Positions 54,051 to 63,711 of a stretch of DNA of 64,000 nucleotides are shown one piece after another. Location: contig NZ_BDBB01000038.1 of assembly GCF_001612765.1 (NCBI RefSeq), forward strand, positions 26,781 through 90,780, read 5' to 3'. The stretch is from Nocardia arthritidis NBRC 100137 (GTDB taxonomy: Bacteria > Actinomycetota > Actinomycetes > Mycobacteriales > Mycobacteriaceae). The translations under genes were made by a program, and so were the position numbers. Position 1 is the stretch's first letter, and each line of letters opens with the position of its first letter. Below the pieces are notes generated by a model. The model saw nothing but the letters and a program-made list of their open reading frames with translations, made no database searches and had not been told where the DNA came from.

Positions 54051-55688
54051 ATGGATGCCGTCGTGTCCCCGCCCCCGCCGGTCAACGAGCCGGTGGGCAG
54101 CTTCGCGCCGGGCACGGCCGAACGCGAGCGCCTACGCGTGAAGCTGGCCGAACTCGCCGCGGCCCCGACCGAGGTCACCCACGTCATCGGCGGTGCGCAC
54201 CGCCGTGGTTCGGGTGAGCACGTCACGGTGGTGCAGCCGCACCGGCACGCCGCCGTCCTCGGCACGCTTACCACAGCCGGACCGGGCGAGGTCCGCGACG
54301 CCATCGCGGCGGCGAGCGCGGCGGCGCCGGGCTGGCGCGCGCTGTCCTTCGCCGAGCGCGCCGCGATCTTCCTGCGCGCCGCCGACCTACTGGCCGGACC
54401 GTGGCGCGAAACGATCTCCGCCGCAACGATGTTGGGGCAGTCCAAGACGGCCTACCAGGCCGAGATCGACACCCCCTGCGAACTGGTCGACTTCTGGCGG
54501 TTCAACGTGCACTTCGCGAGCCGCATCCTGGCGGACCAGCCGATCTCGGCGCCGGGGGTGTGGAATCGGGTGGACTACCGGCCGCTCGAGGGCTTCGTCT
54601 ACGCGATCACGCCATTCAACTTCTCCGCCATCGCGGGTAACCTGCCGACCGCGCCCGCGCTGATGGGCAACACCGTGGTGTGGAAGCCTGCCGTCACCCA
54701 ATCGGTGGCCGCGTACTGGACGATGCGGCTGCTGGAGGCGGCGGGACTGCCGCCCGGCGTGATCAATATGGTGCACGGCGCGGGGCCCGAGGTGTCGGAG
54801 GTGGCGCTGACCGATCACCGGCTCGCGGGTATCCACTTCACCGGGTCCACCGCCACCTTCCGGCACCTCTGGCGCACCGTGGCGGCGAATCTCGACCGCT
54901 ACGACTCCTATCCGCGCCTGGTCGGCGAGACCGGCGGCAAGGACTTCGTGGTGGCGCACAGCTCGGCCGATCCCGAAGTGCTGAGCACCGCCCTGATCCG
55001 CGGCGCGTTCGACTACCAAGGCCAGAAGTGCTCGGCCGCCTCTCGCGCATTTCTCCCGCGATCGCTGTGGGACCGGATGGGCCGCGAGTTCATCGACCGA
55101 GTGGCCGCGCTCAGCTACGGCGACGTCACAGACTTCGGCCACTTCGGCGGAGCGCTCATCGATCGGCGCGCCTTCGTCCGGAACGCCGACGCCCTGGCGC
55201 GCGCCAAGGCGACCCCCGGCCTGACCATCGCCACGGGCGGCCACGCCGACGACAGCGTCGGCTACTTCGTCGAGCCGACCGTCCTGCTCGGCGACGACCC
55301 GGCCGACGAAGCGTTCCGCACCGAGTACTTCGGCCCGATCCTGGCCGTGCACGTCTACGACGATTCGGTCCGCGGATCGTTCGAGTCCACGCTCGACCGG
55401 ATCGATCGGGGCTCGCCCTACGGCTTGACCGGCGCGATCATCGCCCGCGATCGCGCGGCGATCGGCGCCGCGCTCGACCGGTTGCGCTTCGCGGCGGGCA
55501 ACTTCTACATCAACGACAAACCCACCGGCGCGGTCGTCGGCCAGCAGCCGTTCGGCGGGTCGCGCGCGTCCGGCACCAACGACAAGGCAGGCTCGGCACA
55601 GAACCTGCTGCGCTGGACCTCCGCTCGCACGATCAAGGAAACCTTCGTCCCCGCGACCGACCACCGCTACCCGCACCAGGAGTTGTGA
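54051..55688 (+). CDS. pruA: L-glutamate gamma-semialdehyde (P5C) dehydrogenase
   Basis: 545 residues, typical of the monofunctional actinobacterial enzyme. NAD-dependent oxidation of glutamate-semialdehyde/P5C to glutamate, second step of proline degradation. Motifs: AITPFNFSAIAGNLPTAPAL, HFTGSTATFRHLW, GETGGKDF and catalytic C327 in YQGQKCSAASRAF; KPTGAVVGQQPFGGSRASGT at the end. AGGAGG precedes the ATG at 54051. pruB overlaps its TGA by one base. Confidence 0.95.
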   Translation: MDAVVSPPPPVNEPVGSFAPGTAERERLRVKLAELAAAPTEVTHVIGGAHRRGSGEHVTVVQPHRHAAVLGTLTTAGPGEVRDAIAAASAAAPGWRALSFAERAAIFLRAADLLAGPWRETISAATMLGQSKTAYQAEIDTPCELVDFWRFNVHFASRILADQPISAPGVWNRVDYRPLEGFVYAITPFNFSAIAGNLPTAPALMGNTVVWKPAVTQSVAAYWTMRLLEAAGLPPGVINMVHGAGPEVSEVALTDHRLAGIHFTGSTATFRHLWRTVAANLDRYDSYPRLVGETGGKDFVVAHSSADPEVLSTALIRGAFDYQGQKCSAASRAFLPRSLWDRMGREFIDRVAALSYGDVTDFGHFGGALIDRRAFVRNADALARAKATPGLTIATGGHADDSVGYFVEPTVLLGDDPADEAFRTEYFGPILAVHVYDDSVRGSFESTLDRIDRGSPYGLTGAIIARDRAAIGAALDRLRFAAGNFYINDKPTGAVVGQQPFGGSRASGTNDKAGSAQNLLRWTSARTIKETFVPATDHRYPHQEL

Positions 55689-56647
55689 TGGCCTTCTCCG
55701 GACTGCTGCGGCCCGCCGTGTTGGCGGCCTCTCGTTCCCCGCGCGTCGAGCGCGCGATCACCCGCATGCCGGCCACCAAGAAGATGGTCGACCGTTTCGT
55801 CGCGGGCGAGACCGAGCGCGACGCGGTCGCCGCGTCCTCGGCGCTGCTGGGCTCCGGCCGGTTCGTGAGCATCGACTACCTCGGCGAGGACACCACCGAT
55901 CTCGACCACGCCCGCGGAACCGTCGCGCACTACCTGCGGCTGCTGTCGGCGCTGGCCGATCTGCGGGCCGCGAACGAGTCGCCGGTGCCCCGGCTGGAGG
56001 TGTCGCTCAAGCTCTCCGCGCTCGGCCAGCGGCTTCCGCAGAACGGGTACGCCATCGCGCGCGAGCACGCCTACGAGATCTGCACGGCGGCGAAGGCGGC
56101 CGGGATCTGGGTGACCGTGGACGCCGAGGACCACACCACCACCGAATCGACGCTGGCGATCGTGCGCGAGCTGCGGCTGGACTTCCCGTGGCTCGGCACG
56201 GCGTTGCAGGCCTATCTCAAACGCACCGAGGAAGACTGCCGGACCTTCGCCGGTCCGGGCGCACGGATCCGGTTGTGCAAGGGCGCCTATCGCGAACCCG
56301 CGGCGGTCGCCTACCAGAGCCGCTCCGCGGTGGACGAGTCCTACCTGCGTTGCCTGCGGATCCTGATGGAGGGCAAGGGCTATCCGATGGTGGCCACGCA
56401 CGACCCGGCGCTGATCGGTGCGGCGCTGGGCCACGTGCGCGAAAGCGGCCGGAAGTCAGGCGATTTCGAGTTCCAGATGCTGCACGGCATCCGCGACGCC
56501 GAACAGCGACGCCTGGTCGGAGCGGGCCATTCGCTGCGCGTCTACGTGCCCTACGGTGACCAGTGGTACGGCTACTTCATGCGCAGGTTGGCCGAGCGCC
56601 CGGCCAACATCGCCTTCTTCCTGCGTTCCTTCGGCCGCGACCGCTGA
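55688..56647 (+). CDS. pruB: Proline dehydrogenase
   Basis: 319 residues. FAD enzyme that oxidises L-proline to P5C, the first step of catabolism; electrons go to the quinone pool. The TIM-barrel motifs are present: LEVSLKLSALGQRLP, VTVDAEDHTT, GTALQAYLKRTEEDC, RLCKGAYREP and VYVPYGDQWYGYFMRRLAER. ATG overlaps the pruA stop (TGATG), so the two steps are cotranslated. Confidence 0.94.
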   Translation: MAFSGLLRPAVLAASRSPRVERAITRMPATKKMVDRFVAGETERDAVAASSALLGSGRFVSIDYLGEDTTDLDHARGTVAHYLRLLSALADLRAANESPVPRLEVSLKLSALGQRLPQNGYAIAREHAYEICTAAKAAGIWVTVDAEDHTTTESTLAIVRELRLDFPWLGTALQAYLKRTEEDCRTFAGPGARIRLCKGAYREPAAVAYQSRSAVDESYLRCLRILMEGKGYPMVATHDPALIGAALGHVRESGRKSGDFEFQMLHGIRDAEQRRLVGAGHSLRVYVPYGDQWYGYFMRRLAERPANIAFFLRSFGRDR

Positions 56648-56771
56648 GCGGGAGACCGAACTTTATTTTCTTCCGCCGATCGATCCTGCCTCCCTGTGGT
56701 CGTATTGAGGTGAGCACGAGAGGCGATCCTTTTGCCGCCTCGTCGCGTACGCAGTGGACGAAAGGACCGAT

Positions 56772-58217
56772 ATGTCCCTCGCGCGGTTACGCATCCAGAT
56801 GACGCGCCGGAAGCCGCTCGGCGCCGTCGAGGACGAAGGCGCTTCCGCGGACGAGCAGTTGTCACGGTCGCTGGGCCTGTGGCAGCTCACCGCGATCGGT
56901 GTCGGCGGCATCATCGGCGCGGGCATCTTCACCTTGGCGGGCGCGGTCGCGCACTCGGTCACCGGACCTTCGGTGTTGATCTCGTTCCTCATCGCGGGTG
57001 TGGCAAGCGCCGCCGCCGCACTGTGCTACGCCGAATTCGCCGGGATGGTGCCCAAAGCCGGGTCCGCCTACACCTACGGATACGTATCGCTAGGCGAGAT
57101 CGCGGGCTGGTTCATCGGCTGGGATCTGCTGCTGGAGTACGTCGCGGTCGCGGCGGTGGTGGCCATCGGCGTGTCCGGGTACTTCAAATTCCTGCTGGAG
57201 CAGGTCGACATCACGCTGCCGGATTGGATGATGGGCGCCGCCGGCACCGGCGAGGGGCATGTCGTCGACGTGTTCGCCATGCTGTTCTGCCTCGGCACCG
57301 CCTGGCTGCTCTCGCGCGGCATCCGCAGCGTCGGCCGGTTCGAGACCGTCGCCGTCGGCATCAAGGTCGCCCTTGTTCTGCTGATCATCGTGCTCGGCGT
57401 GTTCCATATCGACAGCTCGAACTACACCCCCTACTTCCCGTTCGGCACCGGCGCGGTGTGGACCGGCGCGGCCACCGTGTTCTTCGCCGTGTTCGGCTAC
57501 GACGCGATGAGCACCGCCGCCGAGGAGTCCACCGACGGCAAGAAGCACCTGCCGAAGGCCATCATCTATTCGCTGGCCATCGCCATGGCGCTCTACGTAC
57601 TGGCCACCCTGGTGCTGACCGGCATGCAGGAATACACCGAGATCAGTCCGACCAGCGGATTCTCCACCGCCTTCGAGTCGGTCGGGCAACCGGGCGTCGC
57701 GAACATCATCGCGGTCGGCGCCATCGTCGGCATCGTCACCGTGGTGCTCACCTTCATGCTCGGAGTCACCCGGGTCTGGTTCGCCATGAGCCGCGACGGG
57801 CTGTTGCCGGAGTGGTTCGCCAAGACCCATCCGGTCCGGAAGGTGCCCACCCGGGTCACCTGGATCGTCGGCATCGGATCGGCGCTGATGGCCGGGTTGC
57901 TGGACATCACCGTGGTCGCCGAACTGACCAATATCGGCATCCTGATGGCGTTCATCGTGGTGTCCGTCGCCGTGATCGTGCTGCGGCGCACCCGCCCCGA
58001 CGAACCGCGCGAGTTCCGCCTGCCGTTCATGCCGGTCGTTCCACTGATCGGCATCGGGTTCTCGGTGTACCTGATCTGGTCGCTGCCTTGGCAGACCTGG
58101 GCGCGTTTCGTGATCTGGCTCTTCGTCGGCCTGATCGTCTACTTCACCTACTCACGCAACCACGCCGAACTCGAGCGCACCCGCCTCGCCGCGGTGGAAG
58201 GTCCGGCGACCTCCTGA
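56772..58217 (+). CDS. Cationic/basic amino-acid-type APC permease
   Basis: 481 residues with ~12 helices. GVGGIIGAGIFTLAG is the APC helix-1 motif; EFAGMVPKAGSAYTYGYV and GWDLLLEYVAVAAVVAIG, together with the C-terminal part (REFRLPFMPVVPLIG), match the YfnA/CAT branch of cationic amino-acid and amine transporters. Being 125 bp after pruB on the same strand it may contribute amino-acid supply, but cotranscription is uncertain. ATG 56772 is preferred because AAAGGA precedes it; a GTG at 56754 is an alternative. Confidence 0.88.
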   Translation: MSLARLRIQMTRRKPLGAVEDEGASADEQLSRSLGLWQLTAIGVGGIIGAGIFTLAGAVAHSVTGPSVLISFLIAGVASAAAALCYAEFAGMVPKAGSAYTYGYVSLGEIAGWFIGWDLLLEYVAVAAVVAIGVSGYFKFLLEQVDITLPDWMMGAAGTGEGHVVDVFAMLFCLGTAWLLSRGIRSVGRFETVAVGIKVALVLLIIVLGVFHIDSSNYTPYFPFGTGAVWTGAATVFFAVFGYDAMSTAAEESTDGKKHLPKAIIYSLAIAMALYVLATLVLTGMQEYTEISPTSGFSTAFESVGQPGVANIIAVGAIVGIVTVVLTFMLGVTRVWFAMSRDGLLPEWFAKTHPVRKVPTRVTWIVGIGSALMAGLLDITVVAELTNIGILMAFIVVSVAVIVLRRTRPDEPREFRLPFMPVVPLIGIGFSVYLIWSLPWQTWARFVIWLFVGLIVYFTYSRNHAELERTRLAAVEGPATS

Positions 58218-58344
58218 CACGCCCATGGAACCGAACGGGCTCACCAGGCGATATCCATTGCAGAATGGTCGTTCGACTGCATGAGTCGGGAATGCCGGCA
58301 TCGGCGACGGCCGCGCGGCGCGAGCCCGGAAGGAGCGGTAGCGG

Positions 58345-59754
58345 ATGGATCTCCAGGAGGTCGTCTCGTCGGGGGTGCTCGAACAGCGTGAGCTACTGGC
58401 ACAGCGCGCGCTCACCGCGGAACAGTTGATCGAGGCGACGCTCGACGGCATCGATGCCGCCGCCGACCTCGGCGCTTTCACCCGCGTCCTGCGGGAGGAG
58501 GCCAGGGCCGAGGCTGTCGAGCGGGATCGCGAGCGCGCCGCGGGGGCCACGGTCGGCCCCTTGCACGGGGTGCCGGTCGCGGTCAAGGACGAATTCGACG
58601 TCGCCGGTGTGGTGACCACCTTCGGTACCAGGGCCAACTCCACGCCCGCCGTGGCCGACGCCGAAGCGGTGCGCAGGCTGCGCGCGGCCGGGGCGATCAT
58701 CGTCGGCAAGACCGCGATGCCGGAATTCGGACAGTGGCCGTTCACCGAGTCCAGCACCTTCGGCGTGGTCCACAACCCGTGGGACCCGCACCGCTCGACC
58801 GGAGGTTCGAGCGGCGGGTCCGCCGCGGCGGTGGCGGCCGGTCTGGTTCCGGTCGCGCTCGGCGGTGACGGCGGCGGGTCGATCCGGATCCCGGCGGCGT
58901 GCTGCGGGTTGTTCGGCCTCAAACCGCAACGCGGGCGCGTGCCGATCTCCCCGAACGAGCATCTGTGGTGGGCGCTGGGGGTCGCCGGGCCGCTGACCCA
59001 CGGTGTGCTCGACTCCGCCGTCGTCTACGACGTCATCCGCGGCAGCAGCCCCACCGACCGGTTCCGGGCGCCGGAACCGGCGACCTCGTTCGAGGCCGCG
59101 GCGCGCGGACCGGCCCGGCCGCTGCGCATCGGCTACAGCACGAAATCGCCCATCCCCTTGGTCGGACTCGATCCGCAGCATGTCCGCGCCGTCCGCGACA
59201 CCGCGAAGCTGCTCGCCGAACTCGGCCATACCGTGATGGAGATCGATCCCGCTTACCCGGATTCCACGCACGCCTTCTACCCGCAGTTCTTCGGCGGCGT
59301 GCGCGCCGAATTACCAGAGGTGGATCACCCGGAGCTGCTCGAACACCGCACCAAGCAGACCCTCAGGCTCGGCGCCTGGGCGCGCAGGCCGGTCGTCGAA
59401 TGGGCGATCCGGCGCGGCGAGGCAGTCGCGCGCAAGGCCGATCGCGTTTTCGCCGAGTGTGATCTGCTGCTGACTCCCACCATCGCGATCCGCCCGCCCC
59501 TGCTCGGTGTGCTCGACGGGGCGAACACGGTGCGCGCTCAGCTCGCCTCCGTTCCGATGGTCGCCTACACCGCCATCTGGAATGTCACCGGCCACCCCGC
59601 CGCCTCGGTGCCCGCCGGGGTCGGCGACGACGGGCTTCCCCTGTCGGTTCAGCTGGTCGGCCCCACCAACGGCGAGACGACGATCCTCCCGATCGCCGCG
59701 CAGCTCGAGCAGGCGCGCCCGCATCCACGTCCGGCGCTTCGCTCCGCCGGATAA
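58345..59754 (+). CDS. Amidase-signature hydrolase
   Basis: 469 residues. The Ser-cisSer-Lys triad is intact: K81 in VAVKDEF, cis-Ser S155 in TGGSSGGSA and nucleophile S179 in GGDGGGSIRIP. The family hydrolyses carboxamides; this length and layout fit GatA-like/amide hydrolases with unknown substrate. Followed 113 bp downstream by a GntR-MFS pair in the same direction, so the three may form one catabolic unit. Confidence 0.9.
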   Translation: MDLQEVVSSGVLEQRELLAQRALTAEQLIEATLDGIDAAADLGAFTRVLREEARAEAVERDRERAAGATVGPLHGVPVAVKDEFDVAGVVTTFGTRANSTPAVADAEAVRRLRAAGAIIVGKTAMPEFGQWPFTESSTFGVVHNPWDPHRSTGGSSGGSAAAVAAGLVPVALGGDGGGSIRIPAACCGLFGLKPQRGRVPISPNEHLWWALGVAGPLTHGVLDSAVVYDVIRGSSPTDRFRAPEPATSFEAAARGPARPLRIGYSTKSPIPLVGLDPQHVRAVRDTAKLLAELGHTVMEIDPAYPDSTHAFYPQFFGGVRAELPEVDHPELLEHRTKQTLRLGAWARRPVVEWAIRRGEAVARKADRVFAECDLLLTPTIAIRPPLLGVLDGANTVRAQLASVPMVAYTAIWNVTGHPAASVPAGVGDDGLPLSVQLVGPTNGETTILPIAAQLEQARPHPRPALRSAG

Positions 59755-59854
59755 CGGACGACAACGCACTCAGCGCCTCGTAGCCGGGCACCGCCGCAGC
59801 GGACGGCCGCCGGAGAACCTACGGCCCCCGCCGACACGCCACGACGCCCCTCCG

Positions 59855-59868
59855 TAAGATACAACTTG
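59855..59868 (+). promoter_or_regulatory. -10 element for a leaderless GntR transcript
   Basis: TAAGAT at 59855-59860 is seven bases before the GTG at 59868, the spacing expected if transcription starts at the initiation codon. ACAACTTGT (59861-59869) is a short inverted repeat overlapping the start and could be the GntR operator. Confidence 0.5.
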
Positions 59869-60509
59869 TGTCTAAGACGTATTCATCCGCTGAGCAGGCC
59901 TATCGCGCCGTGAAGGAGCGGATCCTCTCCGGCGCGCTGGCCGGGGGCGAGCTGATCAGCGAGGGCGAGATCGCCGCCGATCTGGGCACCTCCCGCACGC
60001 CGGTGCGCGAGGCGTTCCTGCGGCTGGAGACCGAGGGCTGGATGAAGCTGTACCCCAAGCGCGGCGCGCTCGTGGTCCCGATTCCGCCCGACGAGGCCGA
60101 GCATGTCGCGCATGCCAGATATGTGGTGGAGACCGCGGCGGTCCGCAGCGCTACGGCGAACGACACCGGCATGCTGGTCGAGGCGTTGCGCTCCTCGATC
60201 GAACGGCAGCGCGGCCTGGCCGCCGCGGGTGACCTCGACGGGTTCGCCGTAGCGGACACCGACTTCCACCGCACCTACGTCCTGGCCGGTGGCAATCCGC
60301 TGCTGTCGGGGTTCTACGACTCGTTACGCGAGCGCCAGCGCCGGATGAACAGCGTCGCCCTGCGCCGCGGCCCGGTCGACATCACCCGGATCATCGAGCA
60401 ACACGCGCGGCTGGCCGACCTGGTCGCCGCAGCGGACATCGACGGGTTCGCCGACGCGCTGGTCGCGCATCTGTCCGGCGTGCACCAACTGCAACTCCGC
60501 GGCCGGTGA
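59868..60509 (+). CDS. GntR-family regulator, FadR/FCD subgroup
   Basis: 213 residues. Winged helix (AYRAVKERILSGALAGGELI, then LGTSRTPVREAFLRLETEGW) and C-terminal FCD helical domain with the metal-binding FAVADTDFHRTYVLAGGN. It lacks a ribosome site and probably is translated from a leaderless message. It overlaps the MFS gene (TGATG) and probably represses it and possibly the amidase gene. Confidence 0.89.
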   Translation: MSKTYSSAEQAYRAVKERILSGALAGGELISEGEIAADLGTSRTPVREAFLRLETEGWMKLYPKRGALVVPIPPDEAEHVAHARYVVETAAVRSATANDTGMLVEALRSSIERQRGLAAAGDLDGFAVADTDFHRTYVLAGGNPLLSGFYDSLRERQRRMNSVALRRGPVDITRIIEQHARLADLVAAADIDGFADALVAHLSGVHQLQLRGR

Positions 60510-61726
60510 TGGCCACACTCACCGTCACAGCGCCCCGCGCATCGGTCGTCTCCGGACGGTGGCGCGGCGTCGCCGCCGCGATGTTCGCGATCGCCTGGGG
60601 CGGAAACGAATTCACGCCGCTGCTGGTGATGTACAAGAACGACGGCCTGGCGGCCACGACCGTCGATCTGCTGCTGTTCTACTACGTGCTCGGCATCGTG
60701 CCCGCGTTACTGATCGGCGGTCCGCTGTCGGATCGCCACGGCCGACGCGCCCTGCTACGGCCCGCGCCGCTGATCGCCGCGACCGGATCGCTGCTGCTCG
60801 CGTTCGGGTCGGGGTCGGTACCGATACTCTCGGCGGGGCGGGTGCTGGGCGGCGTCGCCCTCGGGCTGGCGATGGCGGTCGGCGGCAGCTGGCTCAAAGA
60901 GCTGGCGCAACCGCCCCACGGCCTGCAGCTGCCCGCGGGCACGGGCGCACGCCGCTCCGCGATGAGCCTCACCGGCGGCTTCGCGGTCGGCGCTTGCTGC
61001 GCCGGCGTGCTCGCGCAATGGGCGCCGTGGCCGAACACGTTGGCGTACCTGATCAACGTGGGCCTCTGCCTGATCGCCGCCGTGTGGGTCAGGCGTGTGC
61101 CGGAAACCGTCTCCCCGCGACCGAATCCGGGGCGGCTCCGCGACGACCTGCGGATTCCCACGGCGGGGCACCGGCGTTTCCACACGGTCGCGCTGCCTGC
61201 CGCGCTGTGGCTGTTCACCTCGGCCGCGGCGGCATACGCGGTGCTGCCCGCGCTGATGGCGCCGCGGGTCGGCGCGGCGCCGATCGCGTTCTCCGCCATG
61301 GTCTGCGTCATCACGCTGGGCTGCGGATTCGCCGTCCAGTCCGTCGCGCGCCGGATCGACCGGCCCGGCACCGCACGCGCGGCGGCGATGGCGCTGCTCT
61401 CGGTGACGTTCGGCATGGCGCTCGCCGCGTTGGCCTCCGGTCTGCTGACCGTCTGGGCGACGGTGGCGGCCGCCGTGGTGCTCGGCGCCGGCTACGGCAT
61501 CGGCCTGGTGGCGGGGCTGCAGGAGATCGAACGCATCGCCCGCCCGGACGATCTGGCCGGGTTGACCGCCGTGTTCTATTCGACGAGCTACCTGGGTTTC
61601 GGCGCCCCCGCACTGCTTTCGTTCCTACACGACACGCTCGGGCTCGGCTATCCGGCGATGTTCGGCGCGGGCGCGCTCGCGGCGGCCGGATGTCTCGGTC
61701 CGGTGCTGCGCAACTATCGAGCCTGA
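60509..61726 (+). CDS. MFS transporter
   Basis: 405 residues with ~12 helices. GPLSDRHGRRALLRP is the MFS motif A. The start ATG overlaps the GntR stop, so the pair is coupled; the likely substrate is the effector of that GntR protein or an amide-derived product. No closer MFS subfamily recognised. Confidence 0.85.
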   Translation: MATLTVTAPRASVVSGRWRGVAAAMFAIAWGGNEFTPLLVMYKNDGLAATTVDLLLFYYVLGIVPALLIGGPLSDRHGRRALLRPAPLIAATGSLLLAFGSGSVPILSAGRVLGGVALGLAMAVGGSWLKELAQPPHGLQLPAGTGARRSAMSLTGGFAVGACCAGVLAQWAPWPNTLAYLINVGLCLIAAVWVRRVPETVSPRPNPGRLRDDLRIPTAGHRRFHTVALPAALWLFTSAAAAYAVLPALMAPRVGAAPIAFSAMVCVITLGCGFAVQSVARRIDRPGTARAAAMALLSVTFGMALAALASGLLTVWATVAAAVVLGAGYGIGLVAGLQEIERIARPDDLAGLTAVFYSTSYLGFGAPALLSFLHDTLGLGYPAMFGAGALAAAGCLGPVLRNYRA

Positions 61727-61751
61727 CCGTCACCGGCCCGGGGTCAGGGTG

Positions 61752-62183
61752 TCACCGCTTCGGAGTCAGCAGGACCAGCGGAATCTCGCGCGTGGTCTTC
61801 GTCTGATAATCGGCGTAGACCGGCTGCGCGGCGGTCACCCGCGGCCACAGCGCCGCTCGCTCCTCCGCGGTGGCCACCCGTGCCGTCATCGGCACCTTCG
61901 CCCCGCTGCGCACCGCCACTACGACATCCGGATTGTCTCGCAGATTCAGGAACCACGCCGGGTGCACCGGGTCGCCGCCACGCGAGGCGACGACGACGTA
62001 GGTGTCGCCGTCGATCACCGGAGCCGTGAGCATCACCGCGTGCGGCCGACCGGATTTGCGGCCGGTGGTCGTGAGTTCGAGCGCCGGCATGCCGGCGAAG
62101 TCGTTGCCCAGCTTTCCGAAGCTGATCTTCAACAGGGCGCGGTGCGCCGTATTCATGGCCTTCAGCGCGAAATTCGAGGGCAT
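61752..62183 (-). CDS. Deazaflavin-dependent nitroreductase (Ddn/DUF385-like)
   Basis: 143 residues. Split-barrel fold of the F420-dependent quinone/nitro-reductase group: ALELTTTGRKSGRPHAVML, YVVVASRGGDPVHPAWFLNL and the conserved NPDVVV. Such proteins reduce quinones, nitroaromatics and other substrates with F420H2. ATG 62183 (MPSNFALK) is used; a longer frame upstream has no homology. Possible membrane contact not seen. Confidence 0.85.
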   Translation of the reverse strand: MPSNFALKAMNTAHRALLKISFGKLGNDFAGMPALELTTTGRKSGRPHAVMLTAPVIDGDTYVVVASRGGDPVHPAWFLNLRDNPDVVVAVRSGAKVPMTARVATAEERAALWPRVTAAQPVYADYQTKTTREIPLVLLTPKR

Positions 62184-62277
62184 GCGATCCTCACGATCGA
62201 CTCGACAGATGGTCCGGCTCGCCGTTCCCGCAGCGGGACGCGACGAATCGGACTGTACCGGAACCGGCGCGGCCCAC

Positions 62278-62697
62278 TCAGCGCGCGGACCATCCCGACC
62301 AGCGCGCCACATCGATGGCGATCACCGGCCCCGGGGGCGGCTGACGTTCGTACTGGGGATAGCGCGCGGTCAATCGGCGGACCGCCGCTTCCGCCTCGGC
62401 GCCCTCCGCGATGCGGGCGTCTCCGTCGGCGCGGGCCCACCACAGCTGGGTCCAGTCGTCACCATAGCGGTCGACGAGCACGGTGACCGCCGGGTTCGCC
62501 GCGATATTCGCCAGCCGGCGCAGCGCCGTGGTCGTCTTCGGCTTCGCGTCCACACTGGTGTAGATCACCTCGCCTGCCACGACGAACACGATGGGCACCA
62601 AATGCGGGCGCGCCCGCGCAGAAATGGTCGCCAACCGCGCGACCGGACTGGTCGCGAATCGTTTGCGCGCCTCCTCGGAACTCAGTCGCACACCCAT
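62278..62697 (-). CDS. PPOX-class F420/FMN-dependent oxidoreductase
   Basis: 139 residues of the pyridoxamine-phosphate-oxidase split barrel: RFATSPVARLATISARARPH, PIVFVVAGEVIYTSVDAKPK, VTVLVDRYGDDWTQLWWARA. The actinobacterial subgroup uses F420 or FMN; substrate unknown. It lies 94 bp upstream of the Ddn-like gene on the same strand, so both may be cotranscribed. Divergent from the EspR-like gene. Confidence 0.87.
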   Translation of the reverse strand: MGVRLSSEEARKRFATSPVARLATISARARPHLVPIVFVVAGEVIYTSVDAKPKTTTALRRLANIAANPAVTVLVDRYGDDWTQLWWARADGDARIAEGAEAEAAVRRLTARYPQYERQPPPGPVIAIDVARWSGWSAR

Positions 62698-62758
62698 CTC
62701 CTCGAGGCCGTATTCCCCGCAAATCGGGGATCGAGTCTGTTCCCTCCCCTATGCAACC

Positions 62759-62841
62759 GGACATTTGCCGTGAAATCACGGCGATCGACTGCTCCCACGC
62801 TACGGTCGAGTGAATGTTTGACCCGTCACAGGCAAATGTCC
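62759..62841. promoter_or_regulatory. Long inverted repeat flanking the divergent promoter region
   Basis: GGACATTTGCC (62759-62769) and GGCAAATGTCC (62831-62841) are perfect 11-bp arms, 61 bp apart. They flank the region between the PPOX gene and the EspR-like gene, an arrangement that would suit a protein bridging two sites. Confidence 0.5.
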
Positions 62842-62860
62842 CCAGAAGGTGGAGGCGGTC

Positions 62861-63277
62861 GTGGACATCGATATCACTGCCCGGCTGAACCTAGCGTTCG
62901 AGATGTGGGAGCGCGCGCACGGACGCCCGCTCGCCGACGATACGGTCGAGATGTGGGTGACCGCAGCCGGGTACGACCTGGAGCCAGGTTACCTCGCGAG
63001 AGTTCGGCGCGGACAGCTCACCACGCTGCCCGAGCAGGCTCGCGCCGGGCTGGCCCATGTCTTCGGACTCGACCCCAACTACTTCGTCTTCGATCCCGGG
63101 CCCGATCGGGACGACGACGCCGAAGTGATCGCGCACCTGGACAATTCGGCCCTGCGCCGCCTCGGGCAGGCCGTGAACGGCGTGTCGCTGCGCACGCTGC
63201 TGTACCTGGAGTCCGTCGCCGAAGTACTGCGCGAGGCCGACGGCCTGCCTCCGTGCGAGCAAACCGCACAACTCTGA
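62861..63277 (+). CDS. EspR-like XRE regulator
   Basis: 138 residues. Layout and length recall EspR of mycobacteria: N-terminal helices (ARLNLAFEMWERAHGRPLAD), a HTH with VRRGQLTTLPEQARAGLAHVFGL and the marker DPNYF (as in EspR's AAYF), and a C-terminal helical dimerisation part (ALRRLGQAVNGVSLRTLLYL). EspR-type proteins act as nucleoid-associated regulators of ESX genes; no ESX gene is seen here. GTG 62861 follows AAGGTGGAGG; a GTG at 62849 is possible. Confidence 0.78.
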   Translation: MDIDITARLNLAFEMWERAHGRPLADDTVEMWVTAAGYDLEPGYLARVRRGQLTTLPEQARAGLAHVFGLDPNYFVFDPGPDRDDDAEVIAHLDNSALRRLGQAVNGVSLRTLLYLESVAEVLREADGLPPCEQTAQL

Positions 63278-63711
63278 TCGAACGACAGCGGCTCGGTTTC
63301 GGCCCCCGGCTCGGCAAGCCCGGCGGGCCGGCCACACCGCGGATTCCTCGGCGCACTCGCGCCGTACGCCACTCGCCGATGCGGCCGCCGAGCGCGCTGA
63401 TGATCCATCTTTCAGATATCACGTCGGCATTACGGCCGCCCGCATGAGCTCAGGCCGCCGTCGGTGAATTCCAGGCAAACGAGAATTCGGTAATTTCGCA
63501 CTGACCGCACTGCCGCAAAGCACTTTTGGGCCGCCGCCAGCGCAATCCGAGCATCGGCACGGCAGCGCGAATTTACGCCCCTACCGCGTGCCTCCCGGAA
63601 TCCACCCGGGTGGCGCCGCACCGCCCCTCCCGCTATGCTCGGGCCGCGAAGTTTCGAAAATGCTTGTCGGTCTGCGTATTTGGGGGTCACGGCACACAGA
63701 AGGGGGCAACG
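63278..63711. other. Non-coding stretch, ~430 bp
   Basis: No supported gene; the minus-strand frame at 63430-63690 lacks a ribosome site and family features. Ends with AGAAGGGGG, a ribosome site serving either the short frame or the membrane gene that follows. Confidence 0.45.

Noticed and set aside
63430..63690. 86-codon minus-strand frame near the right edge
   Set aside because: No ribosome site and no family resemblance; treated as non-coding.
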